From positions 13,467,207 to 13,531,206 of the forward strand of contig OY783194.1 of NCBI GenBank assembly GCA_963678675.1: a stretch of 64,000 nucleotides of DNA, given 5' to 3'. Positions 45,174-55,821 of this stretch are shown piece after piece; the stretch's first letter is position 1, and every line of letters starts with the position of its first letter. Made by a program: the position numbers and the translations under genes. A model generated the notes under the pieces. That model made no database searches. It saw only the letters and a list, made by a program, of their open reading frames with translations, and was not told where the DNA came from. Source of the DNA: Xiphydria camelus (Eukaryota; Arthropoda; Insecta; Hymenoptera; Xiphydriidae).

Positions 45174-46010
45174 GTTGGGCAAACGTCGAAAATGCTTACT
45201 GAAGCTCTTTCTAAAAATGGGCAAACGATTCCGAGTTGATATCACCGATTTTACGATTTTTCATTTTTACATCACTTATGAAACTCGCTGTAGAGCGATT
45301 CCACGGGTTGGGCAAACGTCGAAAATGCTTACTGAAGCTCTTTCTAAAAATGGGCAAACGATTCCGAGGAGATATCACCGATTTTACGATTTTTCATTTT
45401 TACTTCACTTATGAAACTCGCTGTAGAGCGATTCCACGGGTTGGGCAAACGTCGAAAATGCTTACTGAAGCTCTTTCTCAAAATGGGCAAACGATTTCGA
45501 GGTAATATCATCGATTTTACGATTTTTCATTTTTACTTCACTTATGAAACTCGCTGTTGAGCGATTCCACGGTTGGGCAAACGTCGAAAATGCTTACTGA
45601 TACTCTTTTTAAAAATGGGCAAACGATTCCGAGTTGATATCACCGATTTTACGATTTTTCATTTTTACATCACTTATGAAACTCGCTGTAGAGCGGTTCC
45701 ACGGGTTGGGCAAACGTCGAAAATGCTTACTGATACTCTTTCTAAAAATGGGCAAACGATTCCGAGGTGATATCACCGATTTTACGATTTTTCATTTTTA
45801 CTTCACTTATGAAACTCGCTGTAGAGCGGTTCCACGGGTTGGGCAAACGTCGAAAATGCTTACTGATACTCTTTCTAAAAATGGGCAAGCGATTCCGAGT
45901 TGATATCACCGATTTTACGATTTTTCATTTTTACATCACTTATGAAACTCGCTGTAGAGCGATTCCACGGGTTGGGCAAGACTGTATCTAAAAATGGGCA
46001 AGCGATGCCG
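45174..46010 (+). repeat. Tandem ~132-bp repeat, six units plus partial
   Basis: Unit starts (gttgggcaaacgtcgaaaat) are at about 45173, 45307, 45440, 45574, 45706 and 45838, with a partial at 45970. The unit includes cactgaagct-type variants, gatatcaccgattttacgat and ctcgctgtagagcg. The ORFs within it are frame artefacts. Confidence 0.95.
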
Positions 46011-46528
46011 AGGTGTTACTACTTACCACTTTGCTTCCGCCGTTCTATTGTAAATGGCTTATGATAAAGACGGCGGAGGCAAAGTTGTATATCTAATACT
46101 TCCCCACTTCCCCACCCTATATCTTCTGAACGGTGAGTTGGACAAACGAAACAAAGTTATGGGCAATCATGGGCAAACAAAGGGCAAACGATCATGCATT
46201 TGAATTTTCGAAATTATACTATGGGGGGGCTAACTTCACGCTAGCTTCCCCCTCATATCTTCTAAACGGTGGGTTGGACCAAAAAAATAAAGTGATGGGC
46301 AATCATGGGCGAACAAAGGGCAAACGATCATGCATTTGAATTTTCGAAATTACGTTATGGGGGGGCTAGCGTGAAGTTAGCCCCCCGCCCTATTTTTAGC
46401 TATATCTTCTAAACGGTGGGTTGGACAAAAAAAACAAAGTGATGGGCAATCATGGGCAAACAAAGGGCAAACGATCATGTATTCAAAAATTTTTTATTCG
46501 GTGGTGGGGGGGCTAACTTCACATAGGT

Positions 46529-47607
46529 AATATTCATATCTCTCCGGCTCCATTTAACTTACAGATCTCAGCTTGCGCTTTTTTTGAAGCTTTTAAAGCG
46601 CGCTTCCATTTTTATAAATAAAGTTACGGACAAATACATAGCAGTCAACTGTTATAAACAATTGAATCTTCAACGTATTTTTTCACAATTTATTCATCTT
46701 GAAAAATATTCTTAAAAATATGATTTTATTTGTTGGTTAATCTTTATATACAGGGTGTAAAAAAGTTCCGGGACGGCCGAATATTTTGAAAAATATGCGT
46801 CGCATAGAAAAACAAGAAAACACGTGTTCAATAGTTTTAAAAGTTCTATCCAGCCATATCAAACTCGACCCCCCTCCCCCCTACCCCGCGGGGGAGCGAT
46901 GGGTAACTTAAAAATTGTAAATGGAAACCCCCAATTTTTATTTCGGATTTGTGTTTTGCGTTAAAAAATAAGAAATTTTTATCTGAAACATTTTGTTGTA
47001 TCAGGAGCAGATGGCGCTCTGAGAAATGTTTATCGTGGACGGAATGTCATTCGTTAACGGATGTAAAGTTTCGTCGATCACTTCCGTTAACGATTCGAAA
47101 ATTCTTTCCAAGATAGATCTCGTCAACGAAATGAATTTTCTCACACGAAATAGTATCTTATATCATAAGGCGGAAATTCGAGATTTCTTCAGACTGTGTT
47201 TAATTAGGTCGTAACACGAGGCATGGTTTCGGGAGGAGGCTACGATCTAAACACAGTCTTAAAAATCCGAGGATTTCCGCCGAATGACATATACTATTTT
47301 TCCTCACGAATGCCCATTTCTCAAAACAAAACATGTACACGGCTCATTTCACGTTGCGTTCATCAGTTTGAAAAAGGCGAAAATGAATGAAAAAGGCGAA
47401 AAAGGCGAAAATGACTGACATTTCACGGCGCTTCCCTTCCCTCCCTCCTCTACCCGGGTATCCATATATGGATATTTTCAGGTATAGCTGTTTATACCTG
47501 GTAGAGAAGGGGATAGAATTCGCCGCGCTTCGCTTCGCCCAAGTGTGCGTTGCACAGCCGCGCTTCGCGGCGCGTCGCTTCGCTCCGCCTAGATGTGCTT
47601 TGACCTC
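46529..47607. other. Repeat-derived, no gene
   Basis: tatacagggtgtaaaaaag at 46750 resembles the CAGGGTG terminus of the 43.2-kb element. 47140-47330 is a fragment related to the giant palindrome (ataaggcggaaattcgag, tgtttaattaggtcgtaaca). 47520-47600 is GC-rich with cgcttcgcttcgcc. No ORF is convincing. Confidence 0.5.
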
Positions 47608-47659
47608 CGTCCTCACTGAGTCGACAGAGTCGATCGACAATGTCGACTCAGTGAGGACG
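47608..47659. repeat. Short perfect hairpin
   Basis: cgtcctcactgagtcgaca is exactly inverted at 47641-47659, with a 14-base loop that is itself rich in gtcgatcgac. It could be a terminator-like or recombination-prone site. No function is claimed. Confidence 0.85.
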
Positions 47660-47704
47660 CGCCTTTAGAATTATCATTCAATATTAATATATCAGTCACG
47701 CAGA

Positions 47705-47803
47705 CTAATATTGGCATTTTGTTTATTTTTTTTTCATTAAAATAATCTTCTCTATTTAATTAATAAAATTCGTGTCGAAAATCATGTCCATATTCGTCAT
47801 ATT
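47705..47803. repeat. Repeat segment, inverted copy at 62705-62800
   Basis: ttggcattttgtttatttt and gaaaatcatgtccatattcg occur in reverse at 62705-62800. The 62.7-kb copy continues past the point where the mariner fragment begins here, giving an empty-site comparison. Confidence 0.8.
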
Positions 47804-48254
47804 ATGCTCTACCACTTCGAGAAAGATGGAAGGCGGCACAGTCATTTTGCGATCTCAGCGAACTTTTCGGCGAGGGAACAATCAGCAAAAGCCAAGTTGA
47901 AAGATGATTCAAAAAGTTTAAATCGGGCGATACAAACATTACAGATGAAGAAGGAAGAGGTCGACCATCTAATTTCAACGACCAGGCACTTTTGGCAGCC
48001 GTGGAAGAAGACGAAAGCTTGACAATACGAATGCTGGCCGACGACTTTGATGTGGACCATTCGACCATTGTTCGTCGTCTCAAGAAGCTTGGAAAAGTAT
48101 GGAGATTGGCTGTATGGGTTCCCCACGAACTCTCCGACCACAACAAAGCCGAATGTGTACGAATTTTCACTGATTTGCTGCAGCGAAACGAGCAAGCACC
48201 CTTCCTGAAGAATCTCGTCACTGGAGATGAATCGTGGCTTCTTTTTAAAAACGT
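47799..48254 (+). pseudogene. Mariner transposase N-terminal pseudogene
   Basis: The frame gives ELFGEGTISKSQVER, then a TGA in place of W, FKKFKSGDTN, EEGRGRPSNFNDQALLAAVE, STIVRRLKKLGKVW, VPHELSDHNKAECVRIFTDL and VTGDESWLLF. This is the mariner family (mauritiana/irritans-like): helix-turn-helix region, the conserved WVPHEL motif, and the first catalytic D in GDES. The second and third acidic residues are missing. A frameshift lies near 47825 and the in-frame TGA near 47912. Confidence 0.85.
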
Positions 48255-48471
48255 CGTCTTCTTCCACGGCTGTCAAAAGTGCCTGGTCGTCGAAATCAGA
48301 TGGTTGACCTCTTCCTCCGTCATCTGTAAGGTTTGTATCGCCCGATTTGAACTTTTTGAACTATCTTCCAATTTGGCTTTTGCTGATTGTTCCCTCGCCG
48401 AAAAGTTCGTTGAGATCGCGAAATGACTGTGCCGCCTTCCATTCTTTCTCGAAGTGGTAGAGCATAATGTG
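48255..48471 (-). pseudogene. Inverted duplicate of mariner N-terminus
   Basis: The minus strand repeats the first ~70 codons (ELFGEGTISKSQ, GRG-type region, DQALLTAVEED) and ends at the same gtagagcataatg as the plus copy. The two arms differ at scattered positions and form a foldback with a ~250-bp centre. Confidence 0.8.
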
Positions 48472-48576
48472 AGTGCACCGGTATCCAAGCAAGATCCATG
48501 GCGTCCATGCGGCCATCCAAGCGCCCATGTAAGATCCGGCGGTGGGGATGTGTGGTCCGGCGTCCATGTAAGATTT

Positions 48577-48760
48577 TTGAAGTGAAACTTCTTTGCATAG
48601 GGTACTAAAATCGCACCTGATAAGACGAAAAACCGTATCGAAACCCACACACTCCAGCGCTCTCGTCTGTGCCTCACTCATACAGCGCCCTCGACCCTGC
48701 CCCAATACACCGCACTCGACTCTGCCCGATTCCATCGCTCTCGACCATGCGTACCTTCAT
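48577..48760 (+). repeat. Shared module A (copy 2)
   Basis: Counterpart of 5517-5720, with about 80% agreement by eye (tgaagtgaaacttctttgc, acccacacactccagcgctc, cgcactcgactctgccc). Confidence 0.75.
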
Positions 48761-49220
48761 AGTCCAAGAGCTGGCGTACAAAATGTGCAAGAGTTTTCTC
48801 CTATCTGGTACAATTCTAGTGAATTACAATTGGGCTGTAAAACGTCACTGTACAGTCAGCCGGTCTGGTTTTGGGACACCTGGCGTTCGCGCGCCACCAA
48901 AGGTGTCAGAATAATTAGCTTCGTGCAACTGTTTTCTACTAGCTCCAAATTAATTTATAATTAGTTTATGCAATAAAAAACTCAAAACAAACAGTCAGCC
49001 AGCAAAAGAGTGGGACACGGCCAGTCAGCATTACTGTAAAGTTGTAGAAAAAATTAAGTTCATGCAAGTGTTTTCTCCAAACTCAAAATTTTAAATATGT
49101 TAATTAATTCAATAACAACTATAAATCAATCAGTCAGACCTCATTTATATAGAACCCACTCAGTCAGCAGTTCAGAGAAGTTGCGATAATAAGTACGCGC
49201 GACTTCTCAATAACAATCAT

Positions 49221-49497
49221 AAGAATCATAATTTTATTGGAAATACTGTACTCATATCCAAAAAACATCATAAAAAATATGATAATTTAAACAAAATGAA
49301 AATTAACGATTACAATCAAGACATAAACAATGATTACACCAAAAGTAATGAAGGAAGGTGTAATGAAAGAAGAGGGATAACAACTATTCAATTTTCTTTT
49401 ATTATTTCCTTTATTCAAATTTCAATTTTATGGTAAATATACTCAAATAATATAGAAATCGCTTCAATGATTTTGACAACAGCAAAAAAAAAAAAAT
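49221..49497. other. Interior of the 462-bp-TIR element, left of the LINE
   Basis: AT-rich, no gene. It ends in an A-tract (49483-49497) at the LINE insertion site. Confidence 0.5.
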
Positions 49498-49837
49498 AAT
49501 TGCGGGCCCCAGGGGGAAGGTTAGGGACGCGAGTGCGAACGGACGTGTGTCGAGAGTGGTGTGTCTTAAAGGCCGAAAAAGTGAGAAAATAGTTAAAGAA
49601 GAAGGTAGGGAGAGGTGAAGAAAGGGATAAGAAAGTGTGGAGAAGAGACTAGGGACAAGATCGTGATGCGGCGAGAAGGGTAAGAAAGGAGAAATAGGAA
49701 ATAATTTCCTTGAGAAAGCGAGTGAGGTTAGGAGTGCGAAACGGGCACGGGGAAGGAGGAGAAGGGAAAGTTTAGCCAGCGGACGAAGAGGCGGACGGAG
49801 CAAGTGCGAAAGACGGACGACGAGGTGGCGCGCAAGC

Positions 49838-50743
49838 ATGGCGGGTAATGTGAAAGGCAAGGAAGGAAAGAAGGTGGAGGGAAGCGCGAAAGGAGTCGGA
49901 AGGCCATCCAAAGCGGAACAACTGGAGAGAGCAAGGAGGTCTGAAAAGGATGTAGGCGTAATGCTTAGAGAGGCGAAGAAAAACGAAGAAAGGCGAGAAA
50001 ATGGCGAGGAAGAGGATGAGGGCACAAGAAGTAAGGAAGGAGAAGAAGCAAAACGGAAACGTATCGAGGAAATGTTCGAGAGCTTGATAAGCCGGTTTGA
50101 AGAATTGAAAGGAGATCTCAATGAGATGAAGGTAGAAATAGGGAGAGAGGTAGCGGCGAGTATCGGAGGGATAAGGAGGGAGATAGAGGAAAGGCAAGCA
50201 GTATGGCAGGAGGAAAAAGCAGAGATGAAAGAAAAGATGCAGGGAATGGAAAGGAGAATAGCAGCGCTAGAAGGGAGAGCAGGTGGAGGCGAGGCGGGCA
50301 CAGAGCGGATAGAAAGATTCATGGAGCAGAAGGATAGAGAATTAAGGAAAAATAACATTGTGATCAGAGGGCTCCAGCTGGAAGGACAAGATGGAAAAAA
50401 TGAAGTGGAAAAATTCCTGAAAGAAAAAGTAAAGGTGGAAGCGAAATTGAAGTGGGCCAAGATTGTTGGCAGAGAGAGGAAGATGGTGATCGTCGGGGTG
50501 GAAGACTGGGAGACAAAGAAGAGGATCATGGAAAAGAAGAGTAACCTGGGCAATGTACCAATCTTCATCGACCATGATTTGACAAGGAAGGAGAGAGAAA
50601 TACAGAGGGAGATTTTGGAATGGGCGAGGCTGGAGAGGAGAAGAGGAGTACAGGTCAAAGTTGGCTTCCAGAAAGTGTGGAGCAATGGGCGTTGGAGAAG
50701 ATGGCAGAGGGAAGAATGGGGAGAGAACAACCAGGATTTTTAG
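49838..50743 (+). CDS. LINE ORF1 protein (L1-ORF1-like)
   Basis: 301 residues. It begins MAGNVKGKEGKK with a GRPSKAEQLERARR motif (about 22-35), then a long charged coiled coil (about 45-150: EEMFESLISRFEELKGDLN and following). Next is an RRM-like part (NNIVIRGLQLEG ... MVIVGVEDWETKKRIM, about 165-240) and a C-terminal part (IFIDHDLTRKEREIQREIL, GVQVKVGFQKV). This is the L1 ORF1p-type architecture, an RNA-binding chaperone. It overlaps the start of ORF2 by up to 124 bp in another frame. Confidence 0.85.
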   Translation: MAGNVKGKEGKKVEGSAKGVGRPSKAEQLERARRSEKDVGVMLREAKKNEERRENGEEEDEGTRSKEGEEAKRKRIEEMFESLISRFEELKGDLNEMKVEIGREVAASIGGIRREIEERQAVWQEEKAEMKEKMQGMERRIAALEGRAGGGEAGTERIERFMEQKDRELRKNNIVIRGLQLEGQDGKNEVEKFLKEKVKVEAKLKWAKIVGRERKMVIVGVEDWETKKRIMEKKSNLGNVPIFIDHDLTRKEREIQREILEWARLERRRGVQVKVGFQKVWSNGRWRRWQREEWGENNQDF

Positions 50744-53700
50744 GCGAGCCACGAAAGAGGGGAACGGATGTAAGGAAACGAAGAATGCTTTTCTGGAACG
50801 TTGCAGGGGTAAAGAGGAAGGATAGAGACTTTTGGAAATTCGTTCAGGACTTCGACACTGTAGCACTAATAGAAACGTGGATAGAGGAGAAGGATTGGAG
50901 TAAACTAAAGGAGGTTTTGCCGAAAGGTTTTGTATGGAGCAGCCAGCATGCTAGGAGGGAGAAACTGAAGGGAAGGGCCAAAGGAGGGATCATTATGGGA
51001 GTGAGAGAAAGCGTGGTTGAAGCCAAAAAGAGGGAAGAAAGAGAGGGAATACAAGGTGAAGGCGTAATGGAGGTAAGTTTCAAGATTGCCAAAGAAAAAT
51101 GGAGAGCTATCGCAGTCTATAGTAGCGAAGGAGTGGAGAAATTAGCGAAAACACTCGAAGAGAAAGTGAGCGAAGCGGAAGAAGAAAACCTTGTAATTGC
51201 GGGGGATTTTAATGCCAGGATGGGTATAGCGAGTTTGATGGGTTTTGATGGAGAAGAAATGGCAAGAAAATCGAAGGACGAAATAAGAAATGAGGAGGGC
51301 AGGAAGCTGGGAAAGTTAATTGAGGAGAAAGGCTGGATCCTACTCAACGGAAATTTTGTAGGCGATGAGGAAGGAGAGTATACGTACACAGGAGGTAGAG
51401 GACCAACGGTAATCGATTACGCCATGGCGAATAGGGAAGCCTTCAATGAAATAAGACGCTTCCGAGTAGGAGAAAGGACGGAGTCGGACCACCAGCCGCT
51501 GATAATTGAACTGGAAGAGGGGGGAGAAGTGTATTACGAGGAAGAGAAAGTTAATCAAATCTGCATATGGGACGAGAATACAATTACCCAGTATAAGGAT
51601 TATACAAGGGAGTTAGACTTAGGGAGCAAGGACATCGAGTAAGACTGGGAGGAGCTGCAGTCAAGGGTGGTCACCGGCATGCCGAAGAAAATGATACGAT
51701 TAAAAAGAAGGAGAATTGGATGGAAAAACTGGTGGGATAAAGAGTGTACGAGAAAGAAAAGGGAGGCTGCGAGAGCATACAGAAAATGGAGGCAAGGTAG
51801 GAAGCGGAGAGAGGACTACCTGGAGAAGAAGATGGAGTTCAAGAAGTTATGTGAGCAGAAAGAAACGCAGCTGAAGAACAAGGAATTGGAAGAGATTAAA
51901 AACGTGAGAAAAGCAGCAGACGTATGGAAATATGTAAATAAAGGGAGGAGAAAGAAGGGGATTCCCAGCGATAAAGTACAAGCCGAGGAGTGGAGAGCAC
52001 ATTTCATGAAATTGCTGGAGGGAAGCCAGAGGCATGAAGGGAAAGGAAGGAGAAGAAACAGAGAGGGAGATACTGAAGAAGAGTTAACGGACGAGGAGAT
52101 AGAAGAGCAAATAAAGAGTATGAAGAGAAATAAGGCGGCAGGTACGGATGGGATTCCGAACGAGGCATGGAAATTCAGCGAAGGTAAGGCCAGAAAGAAA
52201 TTAAAGGAACTAGTGAAGAGAGTGTGGAGAGGAGAAGGCTTTCCAGAAAGTTGGAGAGAGGGCGCTATCTTCCCAATTTATAAAAAAGGAAACAGGGATG
52301 ACCCGGCTAACTACAGAGGAATCACATTACTGAGTACGGCGTACAAGATATATGCGGCGGTTCTGGAAAAGAGACTGAGGACGGAGATAGAGGGAAAAGG
52401 AATTCTACCAGAGGAACAAGCAGGTTTCAGGGAGAAGAGATCGGCGCTCGACAACGTGTACGTGCTGCAGCACATAGTAGACAGAGAGGAAAAGAAGGAT
52501 AAGGAGGGCCTTTGTATATTGTTTGTCGATCTTAAGGCGGCTTTTGACACGGTGAACAGGGAAAGAATGTGGAGCACGATGGAACAGAGAGGAGTTAGAA
52601 GAGGACTAATAGAAAGATGCATAGAGATCTACGAGGAGACAAAGGTAACCATATTGATAGAGGGAGAAGCTTCAGAACCCTTCTGGACGGAAAAGGGAGT
52701 GAGGCAAGGATGCCCGCTGAGCCCTTCGGTTTTTGCAATCTTCTTAGCAGACCTGGAAGAGACGCTGGAAAGAGGCATGGTAGGAGGAGTGGAATTGGGA
52801 GAAAGGAGAATTCACCACCTCGCCTATGCTGACGATATTGTGATGCTCGCAAAAAATGAAGAAGCGCTTAAAGGGATGATGTGGGTCTTGCAAAAGTATT
52901 TGTCAGAAAAGAAGCTGACCTTGAATGTGGATAAGTCGAAAGTAATGGTATGTAAGAAAGGGAGAGGGAAGGTAAGAAAGACAAGGTGGAAGTGGAAAGG
53001 TAAAGAAATAGAGGAGGTGAAGGAATTCAAATATCTAGGTTATGTATTTAAAAAGAATGGAGATAAAGCAGGACAGATCGGGGACTTAGTGAAAAAGGGC
53101 AACTTAGTACTTAGGCAAGTCTGGGGCATTGGGGAGCGTCTTTTCAGGGAAGATTTTATAAGGAGAATGTGGCTGTTTGATAAACTGGTGTGGAGTGTAG
53201 TTAGCTACGGAGTAGAAATATGGGGATGGAGAAGCTGGGAAGGGTTAGAAAAATTACAAAGAAAATATATAAAGTGGGTGCTAGGGCTAGAGAGATCGAC
53301 GCCAGGATATATAGTGATAGAAGAATCAAAGAGGAAACCACTTAGGATAAGGGCGGGGAAAAGAGCGATGAGATTTGAGGAAAGAGTAAGGGAAGAAGGA
53401 GCTAGCGAGCTGATAAAGGAGTGTCTGCGAGAAAGAGATGAGGGGAAGGTAAGTGGCACCAGATCGGTAGAGGAGAGAAACGAATATCTAAGGAGATGCG
53501 GATATAGCGAGGCAGGGATTGCGGCTATGATAGAAGGACGTATAGCGAGTATAGCGTTGAGTGATAGAGATTGCGAGACACAAATGCAGGAACAGCGGGA
53601 CAAAATATGGAGAGCGAGATATAACAAGAGGTATAGATACTTGTGTAGTAATGACAGGGCAAGTTACCTCAGGAGAGTAGGAGAGAGAGGGGACCTAAGA

Positions 53701-53940
53701 AGGATTGCTAGAGCAAGATGCGGAAACGAGGAAGAGGCAAATAAATACTGGATGGATGAGGAGAGAAGAAAATATAAGCTCTGCGAGAAAGAAGGGGGCA
53801 CGTTGGAGCACCTAATCAGGGATTGCGTTGAGATGCCGCGAGTAGATTTGGAAGTGGAAGAGCTATTAAATGAGGAAGGTAGCGAGAAGGCTAGGGAATG
53901 GTTAAAACAGCTGGAAAAGAGGAGGAAGCGGAAAAGCTAA
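50620..53940 (+). CDS. LINE ORF2: endonuclease and reverse transcriptase, one nonsense codon
   Basis: The first part (50620-51642) is the APE-type endonuclease: NVAGVKRKDRDFW, IETWIEE, VIAGDFNARMG, TVIDYAMANREAF, ESDHQPLII; all catalytic motifs are present. After TAA at 51640-51642 the same frame continues (DWEELQSRVVTGMPKK) with the RT: VDLKAAFDTVNR, VRQGCPLSP, HHLAYADDIVML (YADD about residue 386 of the downstream part), then a C-terminal CEKEGGTLEHLIRDC zinc-knuckle-like motif. Ends TAA 53938-53940. One stop codon makes this copy probably non-autonomous. A real start near 50680-50760 is equally possible. The ORF1 end (GATTTTTAG) could permit -1 slippage. Confidence 0.85.
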
Positions 53941-54233
53941 AGCGTCGAGGGGGCAAAATGGCAAAGACGGGGAATAAATTATGAGTTACTATATTATAAT
54001 TGTTTTATCTTATTATTAGGTATTATATTATAGTTATTTTATTTTATTATCAGTTATGTTATATGAAATATTTTTTACGTTAGCCTATATTAAGAGTAAA
54101 TATACCTATAGAGTTGTATAACCAACCTCCTTTCGTGGCTGTAAAGCCGAAATAAATCATCTATCTATCTATCTATCTAATTGCGGGCCCCGCCAGGAAA
54201 GTGTATTAATAATATAGAGTCTAATTGACTTAC

Positions 54234-54494
54234 CTCTTTTCAGATATATTAATTCTATCCCGCAGGACTTCTCTCACTTTCTTGCTCAAAGCCGTAAATT
54301 TTCTATAACATGGCACATGATAACCATCAATGTCATTGGGAACTGATGGCAGCACTACATTATTAAACGATAAACTATTGTCCCGACGAATTTTTAAAAA
54401 TGATTGGCATTTTGCAATACTACTTTCTGTTAAGGGCAGTATATTGTCTCCTTTTTTTCAAACAAAATACACAATGAACCACACATTTCTCCAT
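54234..54494 (-). pseudogene. Exon of a transposon-type protein (GYHVPCYRKF), frameshifted
   Basis: The minus strand reads MEKCVVHCVFCLKK. After one extra A in an A7 tract (about 54452-54458) it continues LTESSIAKCQSFLKIR, SVPNDIDGYHVPCYRKF and TALSKKVREVL. It ends at AAGAG|GTAAGT, a good splice donor (54234|54233). The CxxC ... YHxxCYxxF pattern is seen at the N-terminus of multicopy arthropod proteins. The following intron is where the LINE inserted, and the foldback sits just upstream of the ATG. It is a broken gene inside the 462-bp-TIR element. Confidence 0.55.
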
Positions 54495-54566
54495 AATATT
54501 TGCTTCACAACGCACGAATGTAGTGTCATCTGTCGCGTACCGAAGATTTTAATTCGTTTCTCCCCA

Positions 54567-55612
54567 GGGTCATTCCATACCAAATCGGACACTTTTTGGA
54601 GTAACATTTCGGATTTTGCTCAAATTTGGATATATTGTAGTCTTTGTCGATGTTTAACCGCATCTCGAAGGATTTTTCAAAATTTTGAAAATTGTTGATT
54701 TTACAGCCACTTGAAGAATAACGCTGCTTTTTTTTCATTAAATTATAATTATCAAACCGGTTGTCGGCGGAGAATAATCTTTTGGATACTAAAGGTGAAA
54801 GAGTTGAAAAACCAGAGAAAAATTGCATCTATTAAAAAAAAAAATTTTTTAATAATTTTATTTGCAATTGATTTAAACAAATGACGTATTTTCGTAGCTG
54901 GCCACTTTTTAAAAATCTGAAAAAAAAGCAAGCATATACTTTGATATCCTCTCTTTAACGACAAACAAACAAAAATAACGACACTTTAAAATTGACGACA
55001 CAAAAATTAATTGAAGTTGACGCCGCGTCGGCCTCGCCGCGTCGGCCTCGCCGCGTCGGCCCCGCCGCGTCGGCCCCGTCGCTAGCGTGTCGCCAAGCCA
55101 GTCGAACCCACCGACCGGTGGCTAGCGGCGGGGCCGACGTGCCAATTCCGACGCGGCGTCAATTTCAATTAATTTTTGTGTCGTCAATTTTAAAGTGTCG
55201 TTATTTTTGTTTGTTTGTCGTTAAAGAGAGGATATCAAAGTATATGCTTGCTTTTTTTTCAGATTTTTAAAAAGTGGCCAGCTATGAAAATACGTCATTT
55301 GTTTAAATCAAGTGCAAATAAAATTATTAACAAGATTTTTTTTTTGATCGATGCAATTTTTCTCTGGTTTTTCAACTCTTTCACTTTTAGTACCCAAAAG
55401 ATTATTCTCAGCCGACCACCGGTTTGATAATTATAATTTAATGAAAAAAAAGCAGCGTTATTTTTCAAGTGGCTGTAAAATCAACAATTTTCAACATTTT
55501 GAAAAATCCTTCGAGATACGGTTAAACATCGATAAAGACTACAATATATCCAAATTTGAGCAAAATCCGAAATGTTACTCCAAAAAGTGTCCGATTTGGT
55601 ATGGAATGACCC
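54567..55612. mobile_element. Palindromic MITE with GGGTCATTCCATACCAAATC ends
   Basis: GGGTCATTCCATACCAAATC (54567) is inverted exactly at 55593-55612. The ~460-bp arms pair nearly throughout. The centre (about 55020-55150) is GC-rich, with four units of the 14-mer gccgcgtcggcctc/gccccg. Mirrored short ORFs are not proteins. Confidence 0.9.
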
Positions 55613-55821
55613 CCCAACTAACATACAAATACATGCACCAGAGCCTTACACCTCGAATCCGCCCTGGCCCGAGAAAAACTGAGGAAACGTTTCTTTCTCT
55701 ACAGCAGTGCTGGCAAAGATTCTTTATTCATTGTTCTCCGCTTCGCTCGAGATACAGTTGGTCGCCAGATGCCTTAACTACGTAGTCTCTTGTTTTAGAG
55801 CAAGGGTCATCCCTTGCGCGG
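55613..55821. other. Interior of the 462-bp-TIR element, right part
   Basis: No gene. It joins the right inverted terminus at 55822. Confidence 0.5.

Larger units (their letters stand above)
44491..46528. mobile_element. 2-kb palindrome with tandem ~132-bp arrays
   Basis: acctatgtgaaattagcccc at 44491 is inverted at 46509-46528. The outer arms pair through ggtgggttggac, gggcaatcatgggcaaac and the long ggggggcta runs. The centre holds tandem units in the plus direction from 45174 and inverted units before it. Confidence 0.9.
49511..54178 (+). mobile_element. Full-length non-LTR retrotransposon with 13-bp target duplication
   Basis: It is flanked by aattgcgggcccc at 49498-49510 and 54179-54191. 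Order: 5' UTR 49511-49837 (purine-rich), ORF1 49838-50743, ORF2 50620-53940 with one stop, 3' UTR and an (ATCT)n tail at 54158-54178. Length is 4668 bp. The coding strand is strongly purine-rich. The clade is not assigned. The ORF1 type and (ATCT)n tail are common in hymenopteran LINEs. Confidence 0.9.

Noticed and set aside
45175..45991. Repeated ORFs with YETRCRAIPRVGQ
   Set aside because: These are the same tandem DNA unit read in two frames; no start context or conservation independent of DNA.
44866..46010. CRISPR-like array
   Set aside because: Units are ~132-bp contiguous tandem repeats without unique spacers, in an animal genome.
49411..50730. Minus-strand open frame of 439 codons
   Set aside because: It is the antisense shadow of the purine-rich LINE ORF1 region: Ser/Leu/Phe/Pro-rich, with no domain.
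51640..51642. TAA in LINE ORF2 as a functional ORF boundary
   Set aside because: The same frame continues into the RT linker with no initiation signal and lies within the normal EN-RT protein; a simple nonsense mutation is more likely.
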